Assembly: GCA_003216255.1 (NCBI GenBank)
Contig: QCJD01000001.1
Location: 1-64,000, forward strand
Reading direction: 5' to 3'
Source of the DNA: Pelagibacteraceae bacterium AG-404-N13
GTDB taxonomy: Bacteria; Pseudomonadota; Alphaproteobacteria; Pelagibacterales; Pelagibacteraceae
DNA: 64,000 nt
The notes under the pieces are model-generated. The model was given only the letters and a program-made list of their open reading frames with translations. It had not been told where the DNA came from and did no database searches. Each line of letters begins with the position of its first letter. The first letter of the stretch is position 1. This document shows, one piece after another, positions 25,560 through 35,131 of this stretch. The position numbers were made by a program, and so were the translations under genes.

Positions 25560-28500
25560 TGAATTTAAGAAAAAAAAATTTACAAATTTTAAAAAAAAAT
25601 TTTATTTATGATGAGTCAATGGAACATGACTCTTGTGGAGTTGGATTAGTAGCATCAACAGAAGGTATAAAGTCCAGAAAAGTTGTTGAGCAAGGAATAG
25701 AGGCTCTAAAAGCAGTCTGGCATAGAGGAGCGATTGATGCAGACGGAAAAACGGGAGATGGCGCAGGTATTCACATTGAAATACCTTCAGACTTCTTTAT
25801 TGAAAAAATAGAAAATTATGGACGTAAATATGATGGAGGAATAATTTGTGTTGGAATGATTTTTTTACCTAGAAATGACTTTAATTCACAAGAAAAATGC
25901 AAAACAAATATAGAAACTGAAATTTTAAAAAATAATTTTAATATTTACAGATGGAGGCAGGTTCCAATTAATACTAGTGTATTAGGTTCAAAAGCTGAAA
26001 TAACTAGACCTGAAATAACTCAAGTTTTATTCACTCCTAAAGACAAAACTTTAAATGGAAAAGATTTAGAGAGGAAACTTTATGAAACTAGAAGAAAAAT
26101 AGAAAAGGAGTGTTTAAAAAATAATTTAAACCAGTTCTATATTTGTTCTTTTAGTTCTAAGTCAATTATTTATAAAGGAATGTTCTTAGCAGAGTCTTTA
26201 TCAGAATTTTATAAAGACTTAAATGATGAAAGATTTATATCTAGGTATGCTATTTTTCATCAAAGATTTTCAACAAATACTGCTCCTAGTTGGGACCTAG
26301 CTCAACCATTCAGATCTATTGCTCACAATGGCGAAATAAATACTTTAAAGGGTAACATTAATTGGATGAAAGTTCATGAAGAAGAAATGTTTAGTCCTAT
26401 GTTTGAAGATATGGAAAATTTAAAACCGGTAATTCCCAAAGATAATTCAGACTCAGCTTCATTGGATAATGTTTTTGAATTATTGAGTATATCTGGACAC
26501 TCAGCACCCTTAGCTAAAATTATGTTAATACCCGATGCATGGTCTAAAAAAAGCAAAATACTACCAAGAGAACATTTGCAATTGTTTAATTTTTTAAATA
26601 GTACCATGGAACCGTGGGATGGTCCTGCAGCTATAGCTGCTACTGATAACGAATGGGTTATTGCAGCAACAGATAGAAATGGTTTAAGACCTTTAAGATT
26701 CACAGTTACCAAAGATAAATTATTATTTGCAGGTTCAGAGACTGGAATGGTTAATGTAGATGAAAATAAAATTGTTAATAAAGGAAGATTAGGGCCAGGA
26801 GAAATTATTGGTATAAGAATTGAAAAAGGAAAAGTTTATAATAATAGCCAAATAAAAAATTATTTAGCTAAAGAATATAAAAATTTTAATAATCAAATTA
26901 TAGATTTAGATAAAAAATTTTTAATTAAAGATGAAAAAAAACAATTTTCTGGAGAAGAATTAAGGATCTTTCAACATTGTTTTGGTTATAGTATTGAAGA
27001 CTTGGAGCTAATCCTTCACCCAATGGTAGAAGATTCTAAAGAGGCAACAGGATCTATGGGAGATGATACACCTCTAGCAGTTCTTTCAGATAAATATCGG
27101 CCACTTTATCATTTTTTTAGACAAAATTTTAGTCAAGTGACTAACCCACCAATTGATTCTTTAAGAGAGAATAAAGTTATGAGTCTTAAGACTCGATTTG
27201 GAAATTTAGGTAATATCTTAGACTTTAAAAATTTAACCGAAGAAAATATTTATGTCCTAGATAGTCCTATATTGTCAAATTCTCAATTTAATAAATTTAT
27301 TAATTATTTTGGTGATAATTCCAAAATTCTAGACTGTACTTTTAAAAAGGAAGATAATCTTGAATCTGCATTGATTAACCTTAAAAATAATGCTGAAAAA
27401 TCAGTTCGAGAGGGAATCAAACAGTTAATACTTACTGATAAAAATATAACAAAAGATAAGTTACCAATTCCAATGCTATTGTGCATTGGTGCTATTAATT
27501 CTCATTTAACTAATCTTGGATTGAGAGGATATGTTTCGATTAATGTTCAAACAGGAGATGCTCTAGATACCCATTCTTTTGCAACCTTAATTGGTGTTGG
27601 GGCAACAACTGTTAATCCCTATTTAGCTTTTGATAGCATACATCAAAGGTACTCAAAAATGCTTTTTGGTAATTTGAGTTTTGATGAGTGTGTATCAAGA
27701 TATATTAAATCAGTTAATCTTGGATTGTTAAAAATTATGTCTAAGATGGGTATTTCAGTGTTAAGTTCATATAGAGGAGGATGTAATTTTGAAACAGTGG
27801 GATTAAGCAGGACACTAGTAAAAGATTTTTTTCCAGGAATATTATCAAAAATTTCTGGAATTGGATTAAATGGAATTGAGAAGAAAATAAGAGATATTCA
27901 TTTTGACAGTTTTCAATCTAATTCTAAAGTTCTACCAATCGGTGGAATTTATAAATATAGAAAAAATGGCGAAACTCATCAGTATCAAGGTAAGTTAATA
28001 CACCTAATTCAATCAGCTGTTACGCAAAATTCCTACGATATTTATAAAAAATATGTTCACGGAATTTACAATCTTAAACCAATTAATTTAAGAGATTTAA
28101 TTGATTTTAAGATAAAAAAACCAATAAACATTGATGAAGTAGAATCTGTTCCAAGTATTATGAAAAGATTTGGAAGCGGAAGCATGTCTCATGGCGCTTT
28201 ATCAAAAGAAGCACACGAAACTTTAGCAATTGGAATGAATAGAATTAAGGGTGCATCATGTAGTGGCGAAGGAGGAGAAGATGAAAAGAGATTTAAAGTA
28301 AAAGAAAATGGAGATAGCGAAAATTCTAGAGTTAAACAAATAGCATCTGCTAGATTTGGAGTTACAATTAATTATTTAAATAATTGTAATGAAATAGAAA
28401 TTAAAATTGCACAAGGTGCAAAACCTGGGGAAGGAGGCCAACTTCCTGGATTTAAAGTTACTGATGAAATAGCAAGGCTAAGACATTCAACACCTGGAGT

Positions 28501-30055
28501 TACATTGATTTCTCCTCCTCCACATCATGATATTTACTCCATAGAAGATCTGGCACAATTAATTTATGATCTTAAACAGATAAATCCTAAAGCAAGAATA
28601 AGTGTTAAATTAGTTGCATCTTCAGGAATTGGAACAATTGCAGCTGGCGTTGCTAAAGCAAAAGCAGACATAATTTTAATAGCGGGACATTCAGGGGGTA
28701 CTGGAGCGACTCCTCAAACAAGCGTCAAATATGTTGGAATTCCATGGGAGATGGGTCTAACCGAAGCTAATCAGGTGTTAACACTAAATAATTTACGACA
28801 TAAAGTTACACTAAAAACTGATGGGGGTATAAAAACTGGCAGAGATGTAGTAATAGCTGCAATGATGGGAGCTGAAGAGTATGGCGTTGCCACAACTGCT
28901 CTTGTCGCAATGGGTTGTATTATGGTTAGACAATGCCATTCAAATACTTGTCCTGTAGGCATTTGTACACAAGATGAAAAATTAAGAGAAAAATTTAGTG
29001 GAACCCCAGAGAAAGTTGTAAATCTTTTTAAATTTCTTGCTGAAGAAGTAAGAGAGATTCTAGCAGAATTAGGATTTAAAAATTTAAATGAGATAATTGG
29101 AAGGACTGATCTACTAAAACAAATTAGCAAAGGTTCCTCCAATTTAGATGACTTAGACTTAAACCCTCTATTTGTTCAAGCTGATCCTGGTTTAAACAAG
29201 AGATATTGTGACAATAAAATTATTAATTCTGTTCCAGATACTTTAGATCAGGAAATATGGCCTAAAATAGAAGAGCATATTAATAAAGAAGAGAATGTGG
29301 ATAAAGTATTTAAAATTAAAAATACTCATAGAGCAGTAGGAACTAGAATTTCTTATCATCTATATAAAAAATTTGGCAACGATATGCTAAATGAAAATTC
29401 AGTTTCTTTAAAATTTGAAGGATCGGCTGGACAATCTTTTGGCGCTTTTGGCATAAAAGGATTAAAGTTAAACTTAAAAGGTGACGCAAATGATTATGTT
29501 GGAAAAGGATTGTCAGGAGGAACTATAGTAATCAAACTACCTGAAGAAAGTAATATAATTTCTAATGAGAATACAATAATTGGAAATACTGTTTTATATG
29601 GAGCTACATCTGGATATTTATATGCAGCTGGTCAGGCGGGAGAAAGATTTGCTGTTAGAAATTCTGGAGCATCAGCAGTAATAGAAGGGTGTGATTCTAA
29701 CGGATGTGAATATATGACTGGTGGAAATGTTGTTATTCTAGGTGAAGTTGGAGATAATTTTGCAGCTGGAATGACAGGAGGAATGGTATTCGTTTATGAT
29801 GCTAATAATAATTTTGAAAAAAAAGTCAATCCAGAAAGTGTTATTTGGCAACGACCAGAAACAGATTATTGGATAAATTTTCTAAAAAATTTAATTTTAA
29901 ATCATTCAACGGAAACAGATTCAATTTTTGCAAAAAATTTAATAAATAATTTTGATAATGAAATTGAAAATTTTTTTCAAGTATGTCCAAAAGAAATGTT
30001 AGATAAACTTGATAATCCTATATCGTTGAATAAAAATTTAAGTGTTGCAATTTAA
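25559..30055 (+). CDS. gltB: Glutamate synthase (NADPH) large subunit
   Basis: This is the alpha subunit, converting glutamine plus 2-oxoglutarate to two glutamate. At 1498 aa it has the full order of domains. The N-terminal glutamine amidotransferase has Cys26 (HDSCGVGLVAS) exposed by propeptide removal. The central domain is followed by the FMN/2OG-binding domain with GSMSHGALSKEA and GAKPGEGGQLPG. The 3Fe-4S cysteines are in QCHSNTCPVGIC near residue 1130. The C-terminal GXGXG beta-helix has repeated G-G-T/N-V patterns. Together with GltD it forms the GOGAT arm of ammonium assimilation. It overlaps the next, convergent gene by 4 bp. Confidence 0.96.
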   Translation: MNLRKKNLQILKKNFIYDESMEHDSCGVGLVASTEGIKSRKVVEQGIEALKAVWHRGAIDADGKTGDGAGIHIEIPSDFFIEKIENYGRKYDGGIICVGMIFLPRNDFNSQEKCKTNIETEILKNNFNIYRWRQVPINTSVLGSKAEITRPEITQVLFTPKDKTLNGKDLERKLYETRRKIEKECLKNNLNQFYICSFSSKSIIYKGMFLAESLSEFYKDLNDERFISRYAIFHQRFSTNTAPSWDLAQPFRSIAHNGEINTLKGNINWMKVHEEEMFSPMFEDMENLKPVIPKDNSDSASLDNVFELLSISGHSAPLAKIMLIPDAWSKKSKILPREHLQLFNFLNSTMEPWDGPAAIAATDNEWVIAATDRNGLRPLRFTVTKDKLLFAGSETGMVNVDENKIVNKGRLGPGEIIGIRIEKGKVYNNSQIKNYLAKEYKNFNNQIIDLDKKFLIKDEKKQFSGEELRIFQHCFGYSIEDLELILHPMVEDSKEATGSMGDDTPLAVLSDKYRPLYHFFRQNFSQVTNPPIDSLRENKVMSLKTRFGNLGNILDFKNLTEENIYVLDSPILSNSQFNKFINYFGDNSKILDCTFKKEDNLESALINLKNNAEKSVREGIKQLILTDKNITKDKLPIPMLLCIGAINSHLTNLGLRGYVSINVQTGDALDTHSFATLIGVGATTVNPYLAFDSIHQRYSKMLFGNLSFDECVSRYIKSVNLGLLKIMSKMGISVLSSYRGGCNFETVGLSRTLVKDFFPGILSKISGIGLNGIEKKIRDIHFDSFQSNSKVLPIGGIYKYRKNGETHQYQGKLIHLIQSAVTQNSYDIYKKYVHGIYNLKPINLRDLIDFKIKKPINIDEVESVPSIMKRFGSGSMSHGALSKEAHETLAIGMNRIKGASCSGEGGEDEKRFKVKENGDSENSRVKQIASARFGVTINYLNNCNEIEIKIAQGAKPGEGGQLPGFKVTDEIARLRHSTPGVTLISPPPHHDIYSIEDLAQLIYDLKQINPKARISVKLVASSGIGTIAAGVAKAKADIILIAGHSGGTGATPQTSVKYVGIPWEMGLTEANQVLTLNNLRHKVTLKTDGGIKTGRDVVIAAMMGAEEYGVATTALVAMGCIMVRQCHSNTCPVGICTQDEKLREKFSGTPEKVVNLFKFLAEEVREILAELGFKNLNEIIGRTDLLKQISKGSSNLDDLDLNPLFVQADPGLNKRYCDNKIINSVPDTLDQEIWPKIEEHINKEENVDKVFKIKNTHRAVGTRISYHLYKKFGNDMLNENSVSLKFEGSAGQSFGAFGIKGLKLNLKGDANDYVGKGLSGGTIVIKLPEESNIISNENTIIGNTVLYGATSGYLYAAGQAGERFAVRNSGASAVIEGCDSNGCEYMTGGNVVILGEVGDNFAAGMTGGMVFVYDANNNFEKKVNPESVIWQRPETDYWINFLKNLILNHSTETDSIFAKNLINNFDNEIENFFQVCPKEMLDKLDNPISLNKNLSVAI

Positions 30056-30807
30056 TTTGTTTGATTAATTATATTTTGTAATTCATTTATAATCTTTTTT
30101 TGATATTTAACGCTGAAAAGACTATGATCTCCACCTTTAATAATTAAAACTTTTTTTTGAGAACTTTTAAAAATTTTTATAAGTTTTTTTGAATACACAG
30201 CCGACACAGCCTCATCTTTAGATCCATGAAATAAAGTTATAGGTATTTTTGTATAAATTTTTTTATTTAAAACCTTATTTTTTCTTCCATCTTTTATTAA
30301 TTGATATGTAATTGGATACTCAAAACCACCATGTTTAAGGTTATAAACCCCATTTTTTATTGTTTCTTTTTTCATTTTTTTTGAAAATTTTTTCCACATA
30401 ACTTTTTCTAAAAATTCAGGAGCTGACCCTATTCCAATGAACCCCTTAATTTGGTTTTTATAATATTCAAATTGTTTCGTTGAAATCCAAGAACCCATAC
30501 TTGAACCAACTAGGATGAAATTATTTTTTTTTACTATTTTTTTTATTGTAAATTTAACTTGATGACTCCATTTACTAATATTTCCGCTGGTAAACTTTCC
30601 AGTTGATTTGCCATGACCAGAATATTCTATTCCTAAAAAGCCAATCCTTTTTTTATCGCAGAATTTTTTTAATTTTTTTGGTTTTTCACCTTCCAGATCT
30701 GACATAAAGCCATGTAAAAAAACAACATAAGGATTCTTCTTAAAGTTGTTTTTTAAATATCTAATTTTTATGGATTTTGATATTTTTAAGTATTTAAATT
30801 TGCTCAT
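30052..30807 (-). CDS. Alpha/beta hydrolase (S33-like serine hydrolase)
   Basis: This is a 251-aa cytoplasmic alpha/beta hydrolase, similar to the conserved alphaproteobacterial family annotated as S33 peptidase or palmitoyl-thioesterase-like. HGFMSD near residue 32 is the oxyanion loop. The nucleophile Ser is in GSSMGSW near residue 103. The acid is Asp in HGSKDEAVS near residue 198, and the base is His in GGDHSLF near residue 228. Very Lys-rich. Substrate unknown. It is divergent from the glycosyltransferase. Confidence 0.82.
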   Translation of the reverse strand: MSKFKYLKISKSIKIRYLKNNFKKNPYVVFLHGFMSDLEGEKPKKLKKFCDKKRIGFLGIEYSGHGKSTGKFTSGNISKWSHQVKFTIKKIVKKNNFILVGSSMGSWISTKQFEYYKNQIKGFIGIGSAPEFLEKVMWKKFSKKMKKETIKNGVYNLKHGGFEYPITYQLIKDGRKNKVLNKKIYTKIPITLFHGSKDEAVSAVYSKKLIKIFKSSQKKVLIIKGGDHSLFSVKYQKKIINELQNIINQTN

Positions 30808-30849
30808 AAAAGTTTATTCAGATTATTACTTAATATATAAATATAACGA

Positions 30850-32004
30850 ATGTCATCAAAAATAAAAGTTTTACAAGTAATTCCAAAGCTTGGTTATGGA
30901 GGGGCAGAAACAGGATGTTTTGATATTGCACATTATTTAAATGAAAATGATTGCAAGTCTTACATTATTACTAGTGGTGGTGAATTAACAAAGTTTATAA
31001 ACAAAAAAAAAGTAAAATTAATAAAACTTCCAGTTCAATCTAAAAATCCAATAATTATGTTATTTAACACATTGATAATTTCATTAATTATTCTTTTTTT
31101 TAATATCAATATAGTTCATGCAAGAAGTAGAGCGCCTGCTTGGTCTTGTTTTTTTGCAACAAAAATTACAGGTAGAAAATTTGTTACAACTTTTCACGGA
31201 ACTTATAATTTTAATAGTAAAATAAAAAAATTTTATAATTCTGTTATGGTTAGATCAGATTTGATAATTGCAGGTTCAAATTTTATTTTTTCACATATAA
31301 ATGAAAATTATTCTGAATATTTAAATACAAATAAAAAATTCTTAGTAATTTTTAGAGGGATCAATACAGACTATTTTGATCCTTCAACGACATTAGAAAA
31401 AGATGAAGATAATTTATTTAAATCTTGGGAATTAGTTGTTGGAAAAAAAATTATATTATTTCCAGGAAGACTAACCTCTTGGAAAGGTCAAGAAATATTT
31501 TTAGAAGCAGTTAATAAAGTTAATATTCAATTAGGTCATGATGCGTTTATTGCAGTATTACTTGGAAGTGATCAAGGTAGACATTTATATAAAAAAAAAC
31601 TTATTAGATTAGTAGAGCAATATAGATTAACTAATCAGATAAAATTTATAGAACACTGTAAAAATATGCCAGCAGCATACAAGATTTCTAATTTTGTCGT
31701 ATCTGCATCTATCGAGCCAGAGTCTTTTGGAAGAGTATCTGTTGAAGCTCAATCAATGCAGAAGCCAATTTTAGCAAGTAATATTGGTGGATCAAAAGAA
31801 ACTATTATTGATAATAAAACTGGTATTTTGTTTGAAGCAGGTAATTCAGAAGATATGTCAAAAAAAATTATTGAATTATTAAATTTAGACGAAAGTACAC
31901 TAAATCAAATGGGTATTGAGGGTCGAAAAAACATAATAAACAAATTTAATGTTGAAAAAATGTGTTTTTCTACTTATTCAGAGTACAAAAAACTAATAAA
32001 TTAA
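30850..32004 (+). CDS. GT4-family glycosyltransferase
   Basis: This is a 384-aa GT-B glycosyltransferase. The N-terminal domain has the donor/acceptor loop PKLGYGGAETG at residues 12-22. The C-terminal Glycos_transf_1 domain has FPGRLTSWKGQE near residue 205, and the motif EPESFGRVSVEAQSMQKPI near residue 297 with the paired Glu residues that hold the nucleotide sugar. Such enzymes build LPS core or other envelope glycans; no other glycan genes are adjacent. It ends directly before the thrS start (TAA-ATG), so it may be co-transcribed with the translation genes. Confidence 0.88.
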   Translation: MSSKIKVLQVIPKLGYGGAETGCFDIAHYLNENDCKSYIITSGGELTKFINKKKVKLIKLPVQSKNPIIMLFNTLIISLIILFFNINIVHARSRAPAWSCFFATKITGRKFVTTFHGTYNFNSKIKKFYNSVMVRSDLIIAGSNFIFSHINENYSEYLNTNKKFLVIFRGINTDYFDPSTTLEKDEDNLFKSWELVVGKKIILFPGRLTSWKGQEIFLEAVNKVNIQLGHDAFIAVLLGSDQGRHLYKKKLIRLVEQYRLTNQIKFIEHCKNMPAAYKISNFVVSASIEPESFGRVSVEAQSMQKPILASNIGGSKETIIDNKTGILFEAGNSEDMSKKIIELLNLDESTLNQMGIEGRKNIINKFNVEKMCFSTYSEYKKLIN

Positions 32005-33924
32005 ATGCCTAATATAACTCTTCCCGATGGAAAAAAATTAAACTTTGAAAAAAGTGTAACAGGTTCAGAAGTCGCAGAAAAAATTAGCAAATCTTTAGCA
32101 AAAAAAGCTTTAATAATGAGTGTAAACGGTGAGTTAAAAGATTTATATTCAATAATAGATAAAGATAGTTCTGTTAAAATTTTTACTTCAAAAGATCCTG
32201 AGGGATTAGAAGTTATTAGGCATGATACCGCACACATAATGGCTATGGCTGTTCAAGAATTATACCCAGGTACACAAGTAACTATTGGACCAGTAATAGA
32301 AAATGGATTTTATTACGATTTTGCAAGAAAAGAACCTTTTACTAACGATGATCTTAAAAATATTGAAAAAAGAATGTCCGAGATAATTGATAAGGATGTA
32401 AAAACAAGAAGAGAAGTTTGGAAAAGAGATGAAGCTATTAACCATTTCAAAAAAATTGGTGAAAAATATAAAGCAGAAATAATTGAAGGTATTCCTGAAA
32501 ATGAAATGCTTACAATTTATCATCATGGAGATACATGGTATGATTTATGTAGAGGTCCTCATTTAGTTTCCTCTGGTAAAATTGGAAAATCTTTCAAATT
32601 AACAAAAGTATCAGGAGCTTATTGGCGTGGAGATTCCAATAATGAAATGTTGCAAAGAATTTATGGTACTGGATGGGCCAATCAAAAAGATCTAGATTTA
32701 TATCTTCAAAGAATAGAGGAGGCAGAAAAAAGAGATCATAGAAAAATTGGAAAAGAGATGGACCTATTTCATTTTAGAGAGGAAAGTCCTGGATCTGTAT
32801 TTTGGCATCAAAAAGGATGGAATTTATTTCAAAAACTTATTTCCTATATGAGAATGAAGCAAGAAACTGCAGGTTATCAAGAAATTAACACTCCAGAAAT
32901 ATTAGATCGATCACTTTGGGAGAAATCTGGTCATTGGGAAAAATTTGGTGCAAACATGTATACATCTACAACACCAGATGAAAAAGTTTTTGCAATAAAA
33001 CCGATGAATTGTCCTGGATGTGTTCAAGTATTTAATCAAGGCTTAAAAAGTTATCGAGATTTACCTCTTAAAATGTCAGAATTTGGAAAGGTGCATAGGT
33101 ATGAGCCATCTGGAGCACTTCATGGACTATTACGTGTAAGGGCTTTTACCCAGGATGATGCGCATATTTTTTGTACTGAGGAACAAATTACAGAAGAATG
33201 TTTGAGCGTAACTAACTTAATTTTAGAAATTTACAAAGATTTAGGATTTGAAGACGTTATTTTAAAATATTCTGACCGTCCAGAGTTAAGAGTTGGTGAT
33301 GACAAAGTTTGGGATAAATCAGAAGCAGCTTTACTAGAAGCAATTAAAGCTACAAATTTAGAATATTCTATAAATAAAGGAGAGGGAGCATTTTATGGTC
33401 CAAAAATAGAATTTGTTTTAAGAGATGCAATTGGTAGAGATTGGCAATGTGGAACTTTACAAGTGGATCTTAACTTACCAGAAAGATTGGGTGCGTCTTT
33501 TGTTGATAAAGATGGAAACAAAAAAATTCCAGTTATGCTTCATAGAGCATTATTTGGTTCTTTAGAAAGATTTATTGGAATATTAATTGAAAACTATGCA
33601 GGAAAATTACCTTTTTGGATAACTCCCCTACAATCAGTCGTGATACCCGTTTCAAATGATTTTGATGGATATGCAAAAAAAGTTTGTGAACAATTAAAAA
33701 AATCAGGAATATCAGTAGAGGCAGATCTTAAAAATCACAATTTAAACTATAAAATTAGAGATCATTCTTTATCCAAGGTACCTATGCTCTTAATTTGTGG
33801 AAAAAAAGAAGTTGACACAAACTCAGTAACTATTAGAAGATTGGATTCTAATAAACAAGAAAATATGGAACTAAAAGAATTTATTAAAAAATATTCTGCT
33901 CTTAACAAAGCACCCTCAATCTAA
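32005..33924 (+). CDS. thrS: Threonyl-tRNA synthetase
   Basis: This class II aminoacyl-tRNA synthetase charges tRNA-Thr. At 639 aa it has the standard order: TGS domain (residues 1-60), an editing domain with HDTAHIMAMAV near residue 74 and the Cys-containing YDLCRGPHL near residue 180, the catalytic domain with zinc ligands MNCPGC near residue 336, FTQDDAHIFC, and HRALFGSLERF, and the C-terminal anticodon-binding domain. ATG follows the previous stop directly. Confidence 0.97.
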   Translation: MPNITLPDGKKLNFEKSVTGSEVAEKISKSLAKKALIMSVNGELKDLYSIIDKDSSVKIFTSKDPEGLEVIRHDTAHIMAMAVQELYPGTQVTIGPVIENGFYYDFARKEPFTNDDLKNIEKRMSEIIDKDVKTRREVWKRDEAINHFKKIGEKYKAEIIEGIPENEMLTIYHHGDTWYDLCRGPHLVSSGKIGKSFKLTKVSGAYWRGDSNNEMLQRIYGTGWANQKDLDLYLQRIEEAEKRDHRKIGKEMDLFHFREESPGSVFWHQKGWNLFQKLISYMRMKQETAGYQEINTPEILDRSLWEKSGHWEKFGANMYTSTTPDEKVFAIKPMNCPGCVQVFNQGLKSYRDLPLKMSEFGKVHRYEPSGALHGLLRVRAFTQDDAHIFCTEEQITEECLSVTNLILEIYKDLGFEDVILKYSDRPELRVGDDKVWDKSEAALLEAIKATNLEYSINKGEGAFYGPKIEFVLRDAIGRDWQCGTLQVDLNLPERLGASFVDKDGNKKIPVMLHRALFGSLERFIGILIENYAGKLPFWITPLQSVVIPVSNDFDGYAKKVCEQLKKSGISVEADLKNHNLNYKIRDHSLSKVPMLLICGKKEVDTNSVTIRRLDSNKQENMELKEFIKKYSALNKAPSI

Positions 33925-34470
33925 GTGGCAGACTTCAAACAAAATTATTTTCAAAGAAGAACTAAACCTAAGGGGCCTAGGTCAAACAACAGAATAACTT
34001 CACCTGAAGTTCAAGTTATAGGAAGTGATGGAGAAAATCTTGGAATATTAAATTTGAATGATGCAATTAATAGATCAAAAGATTTAGGTTTAGATTTAAT
34101 TGAAATTGCTCCAAATGCAAAACCCCCAGTCTGTAAAATTATGGATATGGGAAAGTATAAATATGATGCCCAAAAAAAAGCAAATAAGGCAAAAAAGAAA
34201 CAAAAAAAAATTGAATTAAAAGAGATAAAATTACGACCTGTTACAGAAACTCATGATTATAATTTTAAAATTAAAAATGCACAAAAATTTATAGCCAAAG
34301 GAGATAAAGTTAAATTTACTATAAGATTTAAAGGCAGAGAGCTACAACATTCAAGTCTTGGAAATGATCTAATGGAAAAAATAAAACAAGATATGCAGTC
34401 AATTGGTAGAGTTGAGTTACAGCCAAAGTTTGATGGAAAGCAAATGATTATGGTAATTCAGCCTTTATAG
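33925..34470 (+). CDS. infC: Translation initiation factor IF-3 (GTG start)
   Basis: IF-3 binds the 30S subunit and proofreads start-codon selection. Length is 181 aa. The N-domain carries NLNDAINRSKDLGLDLIEIAP and KPPVCKIMDMGKYKY; a Lys-rich linker is followed by the C-domain with ELKEIKLRPVTETHDY and VKFTIRFKGRELQH. The start codon is GTG, directly after the thrS stop. Non-AUG starts are typical of infC and support autoregulation in enterobacteria; here GTG is only moderately unusual. Confidence 0.96.
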   Translation: MADFKQNYFQRRTKPKGPRSNNRITSPEVQVIGSDGENLGILNLNDAINRSKDLGLDLIEIAPNAKPPVCKIMDMGKYKYDAQKKANKAKKKQKKIELKEIKLRPVTETHDYNFKIKNAQKFIAKGDKVKFTIRFKGRELQHSSLGNDLMEKIKQDMQSIGRVELQPKFDGKQMIMVIQPL

Positions 34471-34483
34471 TCTATATTTCTAG

Positions 34484-34512
34484 TTGTAAATTAATATTAA
34501 TATTTGTATAAC
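34484..34512 (+). promoter_or_regulatory. Strong sigma70-type promoter for rpmI-rplT
   Basis: TTGTAA (34484-34489) and TATAAC (34507-34512) have an ideal 17-bp spacer. The -10 ends only 11 bp before the rpmI ATG, so initiation about 7 bases on would give a leader of about 5 nt. The same TTTGTATAAC string forms the -10 region of rpmH. Confidence 0.6.
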
Positions 34513-34523
34513 CCCGTGAAATT

Positions 34524-34730
34524 ATGCCTAAATTAAAAACAAAAAGTTCAGCAAAAAAAAGATTTAAGATTTCAGCTAAAGGAAAAGTGATTACCTCACA
34601 AGCTGGTAAAAGACATGGCATGATTAAAAGAACTAACTCACAAATTAGAAATCAAAGAGGAACAACGGTAATGTCCAAACAAGATGGTAAAATTGTTAAG
34701 TCATATATGCCGTATAGTTTAAGAGGATAA
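34524..34730 (+). CDS. rpmI: Ribosomal protein L35
   Basis: This is a 68-aa basic ribosomal protein of the large subunit. It starts [15 protein letters not shown], which is canonical for L35, and ends with a short C-terminal helix. It lies between infC and rplT in the conserved infC-rpmI-rplT order. Confidence 0.97.
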   Translation: MPKLKTKSSAKKRFKISAKGKVITSQAGKRHGMIKRTNSQIRNQRGTTVMSKQDGKIVKSYMPYSLRG

Positions 34731-34731
34731 A

Positions 34732-35088
34732 ATGGCTAGAGTAAAAAGAGGCGTAACAAGCAGAGCTAAACATAAAAAAGTTCTTAAAGCAGTTAAGGGT
34801 CAGTGGGGACGAAGAAAAAACACCATAAGAGTTGCAAGACAGGCAATGGAAAAAGCTATGCAATATGCATATAGAGATCGAAGAAATAAAAAAAGAGAAT
34901 TTAAATCTTTGTGGATACAAAGGATTAATGCAGGGGTAAGATCTGAGGGAATAACTTACTCAAAGTTTATAAATGGATTAAGCAAATCAGGTATTAAAAT
35001 AGACAGAAAAATACTTGCAGAAATTGCATATGATAATCCTGAAGCATTTAAAACTATAGTTAAAAAGGCTCAAGCAGCATTAAATTAA
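34732..35088 (+). CDS. rplT: Ribosomal protein L20
   Basis: This is a 118-aa early-assembly 23S rRNA-binding protein. Canonical motifs are [26 protein letters not shown] and [11 protein letters not shown]. In E. coli L20 represses its own operon by binding the mRNA; here the very short apparent leader would not leave room for such a site ahead of rpmI unless the thrS-infC read-through transcript is used. Confidence 0.97.
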   Translation: MARVKRGVTSRAKHKKVLKAVKGQWGRRKNTIRVARQAMEKAMQYAYRDRRNKKREFKSLWIQRINAGVRSEGITYSKFINGLSKSGIKIDRKILAEIAYDNPEAFKTIVKKAQAALN

Positions 35089-35131
35089 TCTTCACTATTG
35101 TTTTTCTGAAGTTAACAAATAATCTACAAAT

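Noticed and set aside
28771-29142. 123-codon - strand ORF inside gltB
   Set aside because: Fully covered by the well-conserved gltB reading frame, including its 3Fe-4S cysteines.
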